From assembly GCF_028687615.1 (NCBI RefSeq), contig NZ_JAQTZU010000014.1:35724-99723 (forward strand): DNA of 64,000 nucleotides, written 5' to 3'. Below are positions 54,295-63,316 of the stretch, one piece after another; position 1 is the first letter of the stretch; each line of letters opens with the position of its first letter. Source of the stretch: Methylovulum sp. Its GTDB lineage: Bacteria > Pseudomonadota > Gammaproteobacteria > Methylococcales > Methylomonadaceae. The notes under the pieces are model-generated. The model worked only from the letters and a program-made list of their open reading frames with translations, had not been told where the DNA came from and ran no database searches. The translations under genes were made by a program, and so were the position numbers.

Positions 54295-54876
54295 ATGATT
54301 AAACATTTTTCATCCGCCGCTTTATTGCTGGCATTGGCTTTAACCGCCACGACGGCCTCGGCGCACACAGGTGCACACGACATCGACGGCTTTATCAGCG
54401 GCTTAAGCCATCCCTTTTTAGGCTTGGACCATTTATTGGTCATGCTCGGTGTCGGTTTATGGGCCAGCCGCTTAACCCGGCTCAACGCCAGCCTTACCAT
54501 CGCCGCGTTTTTAAGTTTTATGGTTTGCGGTGCAGGGCTGGCTTTATCAGGTTTAAACATTCAAGGCGTAGAAACGGGCATACTGGCTTCGGTGCTGATC
54601 GTAGGCTTATTGCTCAGTGTGTCGCGCCGCTTCCCCGTCTTGCTGACTATCGGCTTATTAGCCGGTTTTGCGGTGTTGCACGGTGTCGCGCACGGTTTGG
54701 AAATGCCTTTAGCCGCCGCGCCCGTCGATTACGCGGTAGGTTTTCTGCTTGCCACCGCCAGCCTGCACGGTATTGGTTTGGGTCTAGGCGCGATGCTGAA
54801 CCAACACCGGTTTGGCTTGCGCGTTTCGGGCTACATCACCAGCGGTCTAGGTTTGTATCTATTATTGAACGCTTAA
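54295..54876 (+). CDS. hupE: HupE/UreJ-family nickel (cobalt) transporter
   Basis: 193 residues. Signal-like first helix ending ASA, then HTGAHDIDGFISGLSHPFLG with the conserved His/Asp motif and DHLLVMLGVGLWAS. Six further membrane helices and HGVAHGLEMP. Supplies nickel for hydrogenase. In rhizobial operons hupE follows hupD; here it directly follows the large subunit and vapBC. Confidence 0.95.
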   Translation: MIKHFSSAALLLALALTATTASAHTGAHDIDGFISGLSHPFLGLDHLLVMLGVGLWASRLTRLNASLTIAAFLSFMVCGAGLALSGLNIQGVETGILASVLIVGLLLSVSRRFPVLLTIGLLAGFAVLHGVAHGLEMPLAAAPVDYAVGFLLATASLHGIGLGLGAMLNQHRFGLRVSGYITSGLGLYLLLNA

Positions 54877-54888
54877 CGGAGTAACCGC

Positions 54889-55593
54889 ATGAGCAGCAAC
54901 GCCCTTCAAACCCCCGCCGTTTACGTCTATGAAAAACCCGTGCGGCTATGGCACGGCCTGAACGCCTTGGTCATCGTCGCGTTGACGGTCTCCGGCTATT
55001 TAATCGCCTCGCCGCTGCCATCAGTGGGCGGCGAGGCATCCGATCATTTTGTGATGGGCTATATCCGGTTTGCGCATTTCGCCGCCGGTTATTTGTTGGC
55101 GATAGGCTTGCTGTTCCGGGCGTACTGGGCCTATGCCGGTAACGGACATGCCCGGCAACTTTTTGTACCACCGATATTGAGCCGGAGTTTTTGGCAAGGC
55201 ATAGGCCATGAAATCCTGTGGTACGCTTTTTTGGTCAAGGAGCCGCGCAAGTACGCAGGGCATAACCCCTTGGCGTTGTTGGCGATGCACTTTGCCTTCG
55301 TTTGGGGTTCGCTATTTATGATTATCACGGGTTTTGCGTTATACGGCGAAGGCGCGGGGCAGGGCAGTTGGCAACACAATTTGTTCAGCTCCTGGGTGCT
55401 GCCATTGTTCGGTGACAGCCAAAGCCTGCACAGTTGGCATCATTTGGTCATGTGGCTGATCGTCTGCTTCGTGCTGATCCATGTTTATGTCGCCGTGCGC
55501 GAGGATAAATTATCGCGGCAAAGCATCTTGTCAACGATGGTGACGGGCTGGCGCACGTTTAAAGACGACAAGCCGCTGGACGATGTCCATTGA
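54889..55593 (+). CDS. hyaC: Hydrogenase b-type cytochrome subunit
   Basis: 234 residues. VYVYEKPVRLWHGLNALVIV holds the first haem His. Four membrane helices; RFAHFAAGYLLAIGLLFRAY and the C-terminal SLHSWHHLVMWLIVCFVLIH hold the others. It anchors the HyaAB dimer and passes electrons to quinone. 12 bp after hupE. Confidence 0.97.
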   Translation: MSSNALQTPAVYVYEKPVRLWHGLNALVIVALTVSGYLIASPLPSVGGEASDHFVMGYIRFAHFAAGYLLAIGLLFRAYWAYAGNGHARQLFVPPILSRSFWQGIGHEILWYAFLVKEPRKYAGHNPLALLAMHFAFVWGSLFMIITGFALYGEGAGQGSWQHNLFSSWVLPLFGDSQSLHSWHHLVMWLIVCFVLIHVYVAVREDKLSRQSILSTMVTGWRTFKDDKPLDDVH

Positions 55594-55610
55594 TTTAAAA
55601 ACAGCATTTT

Positions 55611-55697
55611 GTCCACGAAAAACACGAAAATCACGAAAATTTTTAAAGAGATTCCGTGTCTTTCGTGCTTCTTGTGCCCCAGTGGGTATTCGTGGAC
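55611..55697. repeat. Inverted repeat GTCCACGAAAAACACGAAA, right arm interrupted
   Basis: Left arm GTCCACGAAAAACACGAA from 55611. The right arm is split into TTCGTGCTT and TTCGTGGAC by an 18-bp unit (55671-55688). Without the unit the arm would be an 18-bp match with one mismatch. Located between hyaC and hyaD. Confidence 0.8.
55671..55688 (+). repeat. 18-bp mini-insert in an inverted-repeat arm
   Basis: CTTGTGCCC-CAGT-GGGTA. Same unit as the copies at 49340 and 63806 except for one loop base. Confidence 0.8.
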
Positions 55698-55720
55698 AAC
55701 ATTTTTCTTAAGGATTGACG

Positions 55721-56392
55721 ATGAATATTTTGCTGCTGGGCATAGGCAACGTCCTTTGGGCTGATGAAGGTTTTGGCGTCCGGGTAATCGAACACCTGCA
55801 AAAAAACTACCGTTTCCCCGAAAACGTCAAGGTGATGGACGGCGGTACGCAAGGTGTTTATCTGGTCGAACATGTCCAGGCGGCGGATGTGTTGGTGGTC
55901 TTTGATGCGGTCGATTACGGATTGCCGCCAGGCACATTGAAACGCGTCGCCAATGATGATGTGCCGAGTTTTCTCGGTGCCAAGAAAATGAGCCTGCACC
56001 AGACCGGTTTCCAGGAAGTGTTGGCGATGGCGCAAATGTTGGGTAGCGACCCACAGTATTTGCTGTTGATCGGCGTGCAACCGGAGGAACTGGACGACTA
56101 TGGCGGCAGCTTGCGCCCTTGCGTCAAGGCACAAATCCAAGCGGCGATTGATATGGCGTTGACCTACCTGCATGCTTTCGGCATTAATGCGGATTTTACC
56201 GGTGCCGATGCCAATTTGACCGACCCGGTGCTTAACATGCAACGCTATGAACAGGAGCGGCCCACTGCCGACGAAGCTTGCCGGATTGGCGACGAACGCA
56301 TTCTGCAATCCGGTGCATTCGCCGTGCAACCGCCGCAAGCGGGCGGACAGCCCAGCTTGCAAGTCGATGTCGATTATCGGGGCAAATACTGA
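55721..56392 (+). CDS. hyaD: Hydrogenase maturation protease HyaD/HupD
   Basis: 223 residues from the ATG at 55721 (a TTG two codons up is unlikely). NILLLGIGNVLWADEGFGVR is the family start with the nickel-sensing Glu; VLVVFDAVDYGLPPG holds the Asp, and KMSLHQTGFQEVL the His. Cuts the C-terminal peptide of HyaB. About 30 residues longer at the C terminus than E. coli HyaD. Overlaps the next gene by one base. Confidence 0.95.
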   Translation: MNILLLGIGNVLWADEGFGVRVIEHLQKNYRFPENVKVMDGGTQGVYLVEHVQAADVLVVFDAVDYGLPPGTLKRVANDDVPSFLGAKKMSLHQTGFQEVLAMAQMLGSDPQYLLLIGVQPEELDDYGGSLRPCVKAQIQAAIDMALTYLHAFGINADFTGADANLTDPVLNMQRYEQERPTADEACRIGDERILQSGAFAVQPPQAGGQPSLQVDVDYRGKY

Positions 56393-56688
56393 TGTGTATC
56401 GGCATTCCTATGCAAATCTACGCCCAGCGCGGCGAAATGGCGGTTTGTCTGCACGGCGGCCAAGAACACTTGATAGACATGATGCTGGTTGGCTTACAGC
56501 CTACCGGCACTTGGGTGTTGGTGTTCCTGGACACCGCGCGTGAAGTGTTGGGCGAGGAAAAAGCCCGGCAAATTACCGATGCCTTGGAAGCCATGCGTCT
56601 GGCGATGCAGGGCGAAACCCGTATAGACCATTTGTTTGCCGATTTGGTAAATAGGGAACCGAGCTTACCGGAGTTTTTACAATCATGA
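56392..56688 (+). CDS. hupF: HypC/HupF-family hydrogenase chaperone
   Basis: 98 residues. MCIGIPMQI has the essential Cys2 of the family, and TGTWVLVFLDTAREVL is the conserved strand. HupF binds the large subunit precursor, protecting it under oxygen in Rhizobium. The C-terminal extension (beyond residue 75) is typical of HupF rather than HypC. Overlaps the neighbours on both sides. Confidence 0.92.
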   Translation: MCIGIPMQIYAQRGEMAVCLHGGQEHLIDMMLVGLQPTGTWVLVFLDTAREVLGEEKARQITDALEAMRLAMQGETRIDHLFADLVNREPSLPEFLQS

Positions 56689-57104
56689 CCACACCGTTGA
56701 TAGACCAATTGTATAACCGCCACGGCTTGCCGTTGCTGGATGCGGACAACTACGACCCTTTTGTCTATGGCAACGGAACGGTGGTGCTGTTTTTTTGTAA
56801 CGACCCCGTGCATTTTCCTGAAAGCAACGATGTCGCGGTGATCTTGCCGGAATTGCTCAAAGCTTTTAACGGCAGGCTGCAAGCGGCGGTCGTCGGCAGA
56901 ATTATCGAGCGCGAATTACAGGCACGGTTCCGCTTCACCCGTTGGCCTTCGCTGGTGTTTTTGCGCGGCGGCGAGTATTTAGGTGTCATCAGCGGTATCC
57001 GCGATTGGCAGGACTTTGTGCAGGAAACCGTGCAGATACTCGCCGCCACGCCCAGCCAACCGCCGGGGTTCGATTTAGATAAAGTTTGCGGGGCGGCGCA
57101 TTGA
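56685..57104 (+). CDS. hyaE: Hydrogenase expression protein HyaE/HupG, thioredoxin-like
   Basis: 139 residues. GNGTVVLFFCNDPVHFPESN and FTRWPSLVFLRGGEYLGVIS follow the thioredoxin fold without the CxxC pair, as in HyaE. A Tat-linked chaperone for the small subunit. Start overlaps the hupF stop by 4 bp. Confidence 0.93.
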   Translation: MTTPLIDQLYNRHGLPLLDADNYDPFVYGNGTVVLFFCNDPVHFPESNDVAVILPELLKAFNGRLQAAVVGRIIERELQARFRFTRWPSLVFLRGGEYLGVISGIRDWQDFVQETVQILAATPSQPPGFDLDKVCGAAH

Positions 57105-57147
57105 ACATAGTTTGACCACCCTAACCCATGTGCCTCGCCACCGTTGT

Positions 57148-57173
57148 TAAGGATTTGGCTAAAAATAACTTCC
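57148..57173. repeat. Solo end of the AGGATTTGGTTAAAAATAAC element
   Basis: TAAGGATTTGGCTAAAAATA followed by ACTTCC. Matches the right end of the element at 14140-14256. No partner end within reach. Confidence 0.7.
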
Positions 57174-57182
57174 CTCTTCGAC

Positions 57183-57288
57183 AGCATAAGTATCTACCCA
57201 AGTTTTATTGGTCGTCATTCCGGCCAACCCTCGCTACGCTCTCCCTGGCGGAATGACGGTGTTCAAGACTTGTGTAGATACCTATGCT
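57183..57288. mobile_element. 106-bp inverted-repeat element
   Basis: AGCATAAGTATCTACCCAAG (57183-57202) and its inverted copy at 57269-57288 (18 of 20). Inside is a GTCATTCCGGCCA hairpin. It fills the only sizeable gap between hyaE and hupH. Confidence 0.8.
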
Positions 57289-57391
57289 TCAACAGGCCCG
57301 GCACGAACGGCTTAACTGTGGGCGGCAATGTCCGTTTGAGGACAAAGCAACATCAGGGCCTTCATAACCTTAGAATACAACCATACTCATC

Positions 57392-58240
57392 ATGACCTCA
57401 ATCCCACTCCCTATTTTCGGACTAGGCAGCCAACCGCCTGAACAAGACGGCGCAACTTTGGACTATCTACAAATGCCGCAGGAAATGGCGACTTACGCCA
57501 TGCCGCAGATTTCGGTGGATTTGAATTCAGTCGATTGGGCGCAAGTGAAAAAGGTCTTGCAACAATTGCAGCACGACTTGGCGATATTCCCGGCACAATC
57601 AAAACCTAGCCGCCTGATAAAATTCGATGCCGAAAACCGCAGGTTTATTGACGAGTTGCTAGGCGAGGGCGAAGTCGGTGCGATGTGTTCCGGCGAGCAA
57701 GACATCCGCATCCAAGAATCGGTGATGGCCGGGGTTTGGCGGTCGCAAACGCTCAATGCCCAGCGGCAAATTGTTGATGATGTGTTGGAAGTCGGCATTA
57801 TTCCGCAGCAATTGCCGCAACGGGCATTTGCGGAGGCGGCCAGCCAAATCGACACCTATTGGACGGAACTGCCGTCCGGCGTGATGAACGCGCCGCCATT
57901 GCTGGCCGAACTCAACGCCAAAATCGCGCGATACCAACCAGGCGATGAGGCTCACACCATCAATTTGAGCCTGTTGCCGCAAACCGAGCAGGATTTGGCG
58001 TTCCTCGCGCAACGTTTGGGCACTGGCAACGTCACGATACTGTCGCGTGGCTACGGTACAAACCGGATCACCGCCACCGGGATAAAATATGTCTGGTGGG
58101 TGCAGTATTTTAATTCGCAGGACACCTTGATCCTCAACACCTTGGAAGTCAGTGACGTGCCCAGCGTGGCCTGCGCCTCGCCGGAGGACATTGCCGACAG
58201 TTGCCAGCGTTTGCAGGAAATACTCAAGGTGTATTTGTGA
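57392..58240 (+). CDS. hupH: Hydrogenase expression/formation protein HyaF/HupH
   Basis: 282 residues. IPIFGLGSQPPEQDGATLDY and RFIDELLGEGEVGAMCSGEQ are family motifs; the C-terminal HupH domain has LSRGYGTNRITATGIKYVWW and NTLEVSDVP. Assists maturation of the small subunit. Its stop overlaps the GTG start of hupI. Confidence 0.95.
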   Translation: MTSIPLPIFGLGSQPPEQDGATLDYLQMPQEMATYAMPQISVDLNSVDWAQVKKVLQQLQHDLAIFPAQSKPSRLIKFDAENRRFIDELLGEGEVGAMCSGEQDIRIQESVMAGVWRSQTLNAQRQIVDDVLEVGIIPQQLPQRAFAEAASQIDTYWTELPSGVMNAPPLLAELNAKIARYQPGDEAHTINLSLLPQTEQDLAFLAQRLGTGNVTILSRGYGTNRITATGIKYVWWVQYFNSQDTLILNTLEVSDVPSVACASPEDIADSCQRLQEILKVYL

Positions 58241-58458
58241 GCACGTCATTTTTCGCCGGGGCTTATGGTGGCGACATTGCCAGCTTGCCGCCGGAAACGC
58301 GCTTGGAATGCAAGATTTGTTGGTATGTCTACGATCCGGCAGAAGGCGATGAAGTCTGGCAAATCCCGTCCGGCACGGCTTTTTCACAGTTGCCTGGGCA
58401 TTGGAGTTGCCCGCAATGTGGCGGCAAAAAAGAGGATTTTTTGTTGTTGGAAGACTGA
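58237..58458 (+). CDS. hupI: HupI rubredoxin
   Basis: 73 residues from GTG 58237 (overlaps the hupH stop). RLECKICWYVYDPAEGDEVW and WSCPQCGGKKEDF give the two CxxC iron ligands of a rubredoxin. HupI-type rubredoxins support oxygen-tolerant hydrogenase assembly. The N-terminal tail of about 20 residues (FFAGAYGGDIASLPPETR) is usual for HupI. Confidence 0.94.
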   Translation: MSTSFFAGAYGGDIASLPPETRLECKICWYVYDPAEGDEVWQIPSGTAFSQLPGHWSCPQCGGKKEDFLLLED

Positions 58459-58460
58459 AT

Positions 58461-58922
58461 ATGCAATGGCAGGACAGCGGACAAATCCAGCTTGCCCTGG
58501 AGTCGGCCTTTAACGGAATTTTAAAGACGCGCATGGCGGGTTTGCCGATAGTGAACGCCGCGCTGTCGGTGCAGGCTGTCGGCTTCGCGCCGTTTGACGA
58601 AGATTGGTTGGGCGTGTTGCTGACGCCTTGGTGTATGAATCTGCTGCTGTTGCCGGGTTTGGATAGCCCTTGGTGCGGACAGGCGGCCGGGGCCAGCATC
58701 GAAAAGCACTTCCCTTACGGCACGTTTGCCTTCACTTTAGGCCGTGAAACGCAGTTGGGCCTGTACGCCCAATGTTCGTTATTTTCGCCGATGTTCCAAT
58801 TTGAAAGCCAAGCAGCGGCATTGGCGACGGCACACGCGGCCTTGCAAAACTTGTTGGCCGTACCTGAACCGCGTGTTGTCAGCCGCCGTGAATTGTTACG
58901 CGGCAGTATGGGTAAGCGTTGA
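58461..58922 (+). CDS. hupJ: [NiFe]-hydrogenase assembly chaperone HybE/HupJ
   Basis: 153 residues from the ATG at 58461. LPIVNAALSVQAVGFAPFDE, WLGVLLTPWCMNLLLLPG and FPYGTFAFTLG are characteristic HybE-domain motifs. C-terminal RRELLRGSMGKR. Prevents early export of the apo-enzyme in homologues. Confidence 0.94.
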   Translation: MQWQDSGQIQLALESAFNGILKTRMAGLPIVNAALSVQAVGFAPFDEDWLGVLLTPWCMNLLLLPGLDSPWCGQAAGASIEKHFPYGTFAFTLGRETQLGLYAQCSLFSPMFQFESQAAALATAHAALQNLLAVPEPRVVSRRELLRGSMGKR

Positions 58923-58924
58923 CA

Positions 58925-60097
58925 ATGCCCGCCGGGTCGTTAAATATTGAACTATGCCTCCGCTCAGGGCGGGCGGCGGATGTGCGGATCACCTCCACCC
59001 GACCTGACGCGGCAACACGCGTATTGCTGGGCAAAACGCCGGAACAAGTGCTGACGGTCGTGCCGCTGCTGTTCACGCTGTGCGGCAACGCCCAAGCTTA
59101 CGCCGCCGTGCAGGTTTGCCGGACCGCGTTGGGTTTGCCCAGTGAACCGGCAATGGATGCCGCCCGCGAATGGCTAGTGCAAGTGGAAACCCTGCGCGAA
59201 CATGCGTGGCGGATTTTGTTGGACTGGCCTAGTTTTATCGGCCTTGCCCCCGATAAAACCCACTTGGCGGCCTGGCTTAAGTTTGACACGCAATTTCGGC
59301 AACTGTTATTCCAAGACGGCAGGGCGTTTAGATTGGACAGCCGACTTGCCCCCGACAAGGCGGGTTTGACACGGTTGTTGGCGGATTTGTCCGCATTGAT
59401 AGACACCGCTATTTTTGCCGGACGGCAAGCCGAATTTCACGCACTTCAAACCGAAACGCAATTGCAAAATTGGTTAGTGCAAAACCCGGCCATCGCAGCC
59501 CGGTTGCCGGATTTTTTGTATCGCCAAGAGTGGGCGGCCATCGGACAAAACCCTATCACTTGTTTGCCGGAAATTGATGGTCAAGCATTAGAGCGACAAA
59601 TACGGAATGAAGAATGGGCGGCGTTTGTGCGTACCCCACATTGGCAAGGCCACTGTTTTGAAACGACTTTATTGAACCGGCAATTGGGCTGGCCGCTCAT
59701 CGGCGTATTGCACGGACAGTATGGCAATGGCCTGATAGTCCGCCTCTTGGCCCGTTTGGCGGAAGTCGCCAACATCCCCGCCCGCTTAAACCAGCTTTGG
59801 GCACAGATCAACGACGGTGCGGTTTTGCCTGTGGACTGCTCCATCAGCGATGGCATCGCCTTGGCCCAAGTCCAAGCCGCGCGTGGCCTGTTGATCCATC
59901 GCTTGGTGTTGCGGCAAGGAACAGTGTACGATTACCGCATTGTCGCGCCCACCGAATGGAATTTTCATCCCGAAGGCGTGGTCGTGCAAGGCTTACGACG
60001 CTTACAAGCCCAAAACCCTGATAATCTGCGGCAACAAGCGCAACTGCTGGTTAATGCGATAGACCCTTGTGTTGCAATACACCTTAAAATTGACTGA
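58925..60097 (+). CDS. hupK: HupK-like large-subunit paralogue
   Basis: 390 residues from the ATG at 58925. The protein is a degenerate relative of the large subunit: DCSISDGIALAQVQAARGLL and the C-terminal NAIDPCVAIHLKID keep the fold and one Cys of the usual DPCxxC pair, while the N-terminal RxCGxC is reduced to FTLCGNAQ. HupK is thought to act as a scaffold for active-site assembly. AGxxRSGRAADVRI near the start is typical of the family. Confidence 0.9.
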   Translation: MPAGSLNIELCLRSGRAADVRITSTRPDAATRVLLGKTPEQVLTVVPLLFTLCGNAQAYAAVQVCRTALGLPSEPAMDAAREWLVQVETLREHAWRILLDWPSFIGLAPDKTHLAAWLKFDTQFRQLLFQDGRAFRLDSRLAPDKAGLTRLLADLSALIDTAIFAGRQAEFHALQTETQLQNWLVQNPAIAARLPDFLYRQEWAAIGQNPITCLPEIDGQALERQIRNEEWAAFVRTPHWQGHCFETTLLNRQLGWPLIGVLHGQYGNGLIVRLLARLAEVANIPARLNQLWAQINDGAVLPVDCSISDGIALAQVQAARGLLIHRLVLRQGTVYDYRIVAPTEWNFHPEGVVVQGLRRLQAQNPDNLRQQAQLLVNAIDPCVAIHLKID

Positions 60098-60109
60098 CAG
60101 TTAAAAAAC

Positions 60110-60451
60110 ATGCACGAAATGTCTTTATGCGAAAGCATTTTGCAAGTATTGGAAGAACAGGCCGAGGCCCGGCAATACCGCAAAGTCAAAACGGTTTGGC
60201 TGGAAATCGGCGCGTTGGCCGGGGTTGAGGTTGAGGCTTTGCGCTTCAGTTTCGATGTCGTCACCCAAGGTTCCATCGCTGGACAGGCTAAACTGGAAAT
60301 CATCGACATACCCGGCCAAGCCTGGTGTATGCCGTGCGGGCGTAATGTCGCCGTGCGGGAGTTATATGACCTATGCCCGCACTGCGGCAGCCATCAATTG
60401 CAAGTCAACAGCGGTGATCAAATGCGGATAAAAGAACTGGAGGTAGAGTAA
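60110..60451 (+). CDS. hypA: Hydrogenase nickel incorporation protein HypA
   Basis: 113 residues. [18 protein letters not shown] has the nickel-binding His2; WCMPCGRNV and [10 protein letters not shown] form the zinc site. Delivers nickel to HyaB with HypB. Overlaps hypB by one base. Confidence 0.97.
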   Translation: MHEMSLCESILQVLEEQAEARQYRKVKTVWLEIGALAGVEVEALRFSFDVVTQGSIAGQAKLEIIDIPGQAWCMPCGRNVAVRELYDLCPHCGSHQLQVNSGDQMRIKELEVE

Positions 60452-61254
60452 TGTGCGGTATTTGCGGCTGCGGCGAGGGCCATTCCCACTCGCCCGATCA
60501 CGATCATGAGCATCCTCATAATCATTCCCACGACCACGATCATGAACACGCTGCGGCGCACACCCATGCGCCGGGTTTAAGCACCAAGCGGATGGTGCAA
60601 ATCGAACAGGATATTCTGGCGAAGAATAACCGCTACGCCGCCGAAAACCGCCAGTATTTCGGCGAACGCGGCATCTTGGCGTTAAACTTGGTGTCCAGCC
60701 CCGGTTCCGGCAAGACCACGCTGCTGACCGAAACCATCGCCCGGCTGAAAGAGGACATCGCCATCACGGTCATCGAAGGCGACCAGCAAACCGCCCGCGA
60801 CGCCGAGCGCATCCGCGCCACCGGCGTTCCGGCCTTGCAAATCAACACCGGCAAAGGTTGCCATCTTGATGCCCATCGGGTCGGCCATGCGCTGGAAAGC
60901 CTGCAACCAAAACACCAAAGCTTGCTGTTCATCGAAAACGTCGGCAACTTGGTCTGCCCGTCGGCGTTTGATTTGGGTGAAGCACATAAGGTCGTGATTT
61001 TGTCAGTGACCGAAGGCGAAGACAAACCCATCAAGTACCCCGACATGTTCCACGCCGCCGATCTGATGATCCTGAACAAGACCGATTTGCTGCCATACCT
61101 GGATTTTGACAGTGCGCAATGTATCCAGTACGCGAAACAGGTCAACCCGCGTATCAAAGTGTTGTCCTTGTCCGCCAAATCCGGTGAGGGGATGGAATTG
61201 TGGCTACGCTGGCTGAAAGCGGAAATGGAATTGCAGCGGATTGCTTATGCTTAA
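60451..61254 (+). CDS. hypB: Hydrogenase nickel incorporation GTPase HypB
   Basis: 267 residues. CGICGCG at the N terminus is a high-affinity nickel site, followed by a His/Asp-rich run (about 11-45). G1 [28 protein letters not shown] and [13 protein letters not shown]. The His-rich region probably stores nickel. hypC, D, E and F are not in the window, so maturation needs genes elsewhere. Confidence 0.97.
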   Translation: MCGICGCGEGHSHSPDHDHEHPHNHSHDHDHEHAAAHTHAPGLSTKRMVQIEQDILAKNNRYAAENRQYFGERGILALNLVSSPGSGKTTLLTETIARLKEDIAITVIEGDQQTARDAERIRATGVPALQINTGKGCHLDAHRVGHALESLQPKHQSLLFIENVGNLVCPSAFDLGEAHKVVILSVTEGEDKPIKYPDMFHAADLMILNKTDLLPYLDFDSAQCIQYAKQVNPRIKVLSLSAKSGEGMELWLRWLKAEMELQRIAYA

Positions 61255-61635
61255 TGCCAAACAAGCTTGATCTTCAACCCTTTAAGTCTTCGGCTAAAAA
61301 TAACTTCCCGAAATCAGAATCCATTAGTGCGCAGCAATTCCCAATTTAAAACCTTAAGTTTTAACTGGTCATTCTGTTCCGCCATTCAGCATGAACAGCA
61401 TTAAATGCCGCCAGTTGTCAAAAGAGATAAATTGAAGGCTCTATATGGGTTTTGGGGTCTTTTGTCATAACTAACATGGCAACCACATAATCGTTCAACA
61501 AAAATATTAGCCAGCTTTTTGGAGATCGCTACAAGTCTATTGAAAGCCGAGGGTGATTAGAAGAACTTATCGTCCGATTTTGGCCGATTTGTGCCACATA
61601 AACAATCGCAGTTCACATCACAACAAACTATACAA
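61255..61635. other. Gap after hypB with solo repeat ends
   Basis: 381 bp. A degenerate end of the TAAAAATAACTTCCCG element (about 61282-61310) and a solo end of the GGCTCTATATGGGTTTTGGG element (61437-61464) are visible. No gene and no terminator for hypB were seen. Confidence 0.6.
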
Positions 61636-62580
61636 CTACCCCCACTCCGCACTCAAACTCTCCGCCTGCTCCAATACCAGTTGCACGGCTTCTTCCTGTT
61701 TTCCTGGCGGGTATTTGTATTTGCGTAATATCCGCTTCACCATCAGCCGTAAGCTGGCCCTTACGCTTTCGCGCACCGACCAATCGACGCTGACATTTTT
61801 GCGTAGATTCTCAGCCAGTTCATGGGCGATTTTTTTCAGGGTATCGTCACCGAGTTCACGGACGGATTCTTCGTTATTCGCCAGGGCATCGTAAAAGGCC
61901 AGTTCATCATTGTTTAGGCCAAGGTCTGCACCGCGCTCCGCCGCTTCCTTGAACTTTTTCGCCATCTGGATCAGCTCTTCAATCACCTGCGCGGTTTCAA
62001 TGGAGCGGTTCTGGTAACGGAGGATGACGTTAGTCAGCAATTCCGAGAATTTATGTTGCTGGACGATATTGCTGGCGAAACGGGCTTTTATTTCGCCTTC
62101 CAGCAAGCGTTCCAGCAGTTCCACGGCAAGGTTGCGTTCCGGCAGGTTGCGGACATCGTTGAGAAAATCTTGGTCAAGAATGCCGATATTGGGCTTATCC
62201 AAGCCAACGGCGTTAAAAATATCCACGACTTCTTCTGAGACGACCGCCGAGCCGATAATTTGGCGGATAGCCAGCTCGCGTTCTTCATTGGTTTTCTTTT
62301 TGCCGCTGATGGCTTTCTTGGTCAGCAACACCTTAACGGCTTGGAAAAAAGCCACTTCTTCCCGCTCAGCCTTGGCTTCATCCAGGGTGCAGCATAACGT
62401 GAAGGCTTTGGACATAGCCAAGGCGGTATCGCAAAAACGTTTTTTGCCCTCTTTGATGCCCAGCACATGGTTGGCGGTTTTCGCCAAGAGTCCATGACCT
62501 CCTGTTAAAAAATCGCTGTAATCAAAGCCATGCAGCATGGCTCGAAGAATATCCAATTTTTCTTCCAGTACCGCGTAGAT

Positions 62581-62657
62581 TGGGCAATGCTGTTCTGCCT
62601 TTATGCCCTTTGGGTACACTTTTGCGACATGATTAGTGGGCAGAAAGGTGTTGCCCA
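62581..62657. repeat. Short inverted-repeat element with mini-insert
   Basis: Left TGGGCAATGCTGTTCTGCC (62581-62599) and right GTGGGCAGAAAGGTGTTGCC (62636 onward). The left arm is cut by the 17-bp unit 62600-62616, after which CAC resumes. Without the unit the arms pair over 22 positions with about four mismatches. It forms the 5' boundary of the hsdR fragment. Confidence 0.7.
62600..62616 (+). repeat. 17-bp mini-insert in the element at the hsdR edge
   Basis: TTTATGCCC-TTT-GGGTA, matching the copy at 17291 outside the 3-bp loop. Confidence 0.75.
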
Positions 62658-62713
62658 CATGCCTGGAAATTTTCGACAACGTCGGTGAAAAATCCTAAAT
62701 AATTTTTGCGTGA

Positions 62714-63073
62714 TTATTTATGTAGTGCTTTAACACATTGAAGATGTGCGTCATCTCTGAATTCTTCTATAACTCTGGTTTGATATTCTTCTGTGCTAAA
62801 GCGATTTATTTCATAAGCGGCAATAATCAAGGCTTGTGTTAGCTTATTCTGTTCGGCTATATGCATCATTTTTGACATTGAAACACCTTTTTGTCGCCCA
62901 CTCATGATTTGTAGTGCTAATTCAGAAATAGCATCACACTTTGATTTTGGTGTGTCATCGCCTGCGTTTATTGGTGCAGACTCATGCTTTACTAAAAAGG
63001 ACTCGTATTTTATTGGAAGATCCGCACCTTTTGTTGTATCGATTTCAGTTCTAATTGGTGACTGATCGGTCAA
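62714..63073 (-). CDS. Hypothetical protein
   Basis: 119 residues, acidic/polar N-terminal half and a helical C-terminal half (ISELALQIMSGRQKGVSMSK, IIAAYEINRFSTEEYQTRVI). No signal or membrane segment. Not recognised. It lies among mobile fragments and may be a cargo gene. Confidence 0.55.
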   Translation of the reverse strand: MTDQSPIRTEIDTTKGADLPIKYESFLVKHESAPINAGDDTPKSKCDAISELALQIMSGRQKGVSMSKMMHIAEQNKLTQALIIAAYEINRFSTEEYQTRVIEEFRDDAHLQCVKALHK

Positions 63074-63180
63074 CAGTTATCAGGACAAAAAGTTAAGCGA
63101 CTTTTCTATATGTTTCAAAATTCGCGGGCGACGATGAGCCCTTAGCGGAATGCCGGCGTAAGCGGTTATAAAAGACTTCG

Positions 63181-63316
63181 GGTAGTCCTGCAATCGGAAT
63201 GATAATAGATTTGTCAATAAAATATTGCGATGACTGTACGCCTTGAAGTACGGGCATTCGACCCAATAAATCGGTAGGCTTGACTTTTTACAAATCATTC
63301 CGATTGCAGGACTACC
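63181..63316. mobile_element. 136-bp MITE, GGTAGTCCTGCAATCGGAAT family, copy 2
   Basis: Same length and nearly the same sequence as 40159-40294, in opposite orientation, with inverted 23-bp ends. It is joined directly to the paiB fragment, whose 5' part is missing. Confidence 0.9.

Larger units (their letters stand above)
61636..62679 (-). pseudogene. hsdR: Type I restriction enzyme HsdR, C-terminal fragment
   Basis: 347 codons, of which about 310 match the HsdR C-terminal domain (PF11867/DUF3387 type): YAVLEEKLDILRAMLHGFDY, ANHVLGIKEGKKRF, SAVVSEEVVDIFNAVGLDKP, RYQNRSIETAQVIEELIQMA and DWSVRESVRASLRLMVKRIL. The nuclease and helicase domains are absent. The first 35 codons (KISRHVGNTFLPTNHVAKVY) come from a palindromic repeat at 62581-62657. 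No hsdM or hsdS nearby, so it cannot restrict DNA. Confidence 0.92.
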
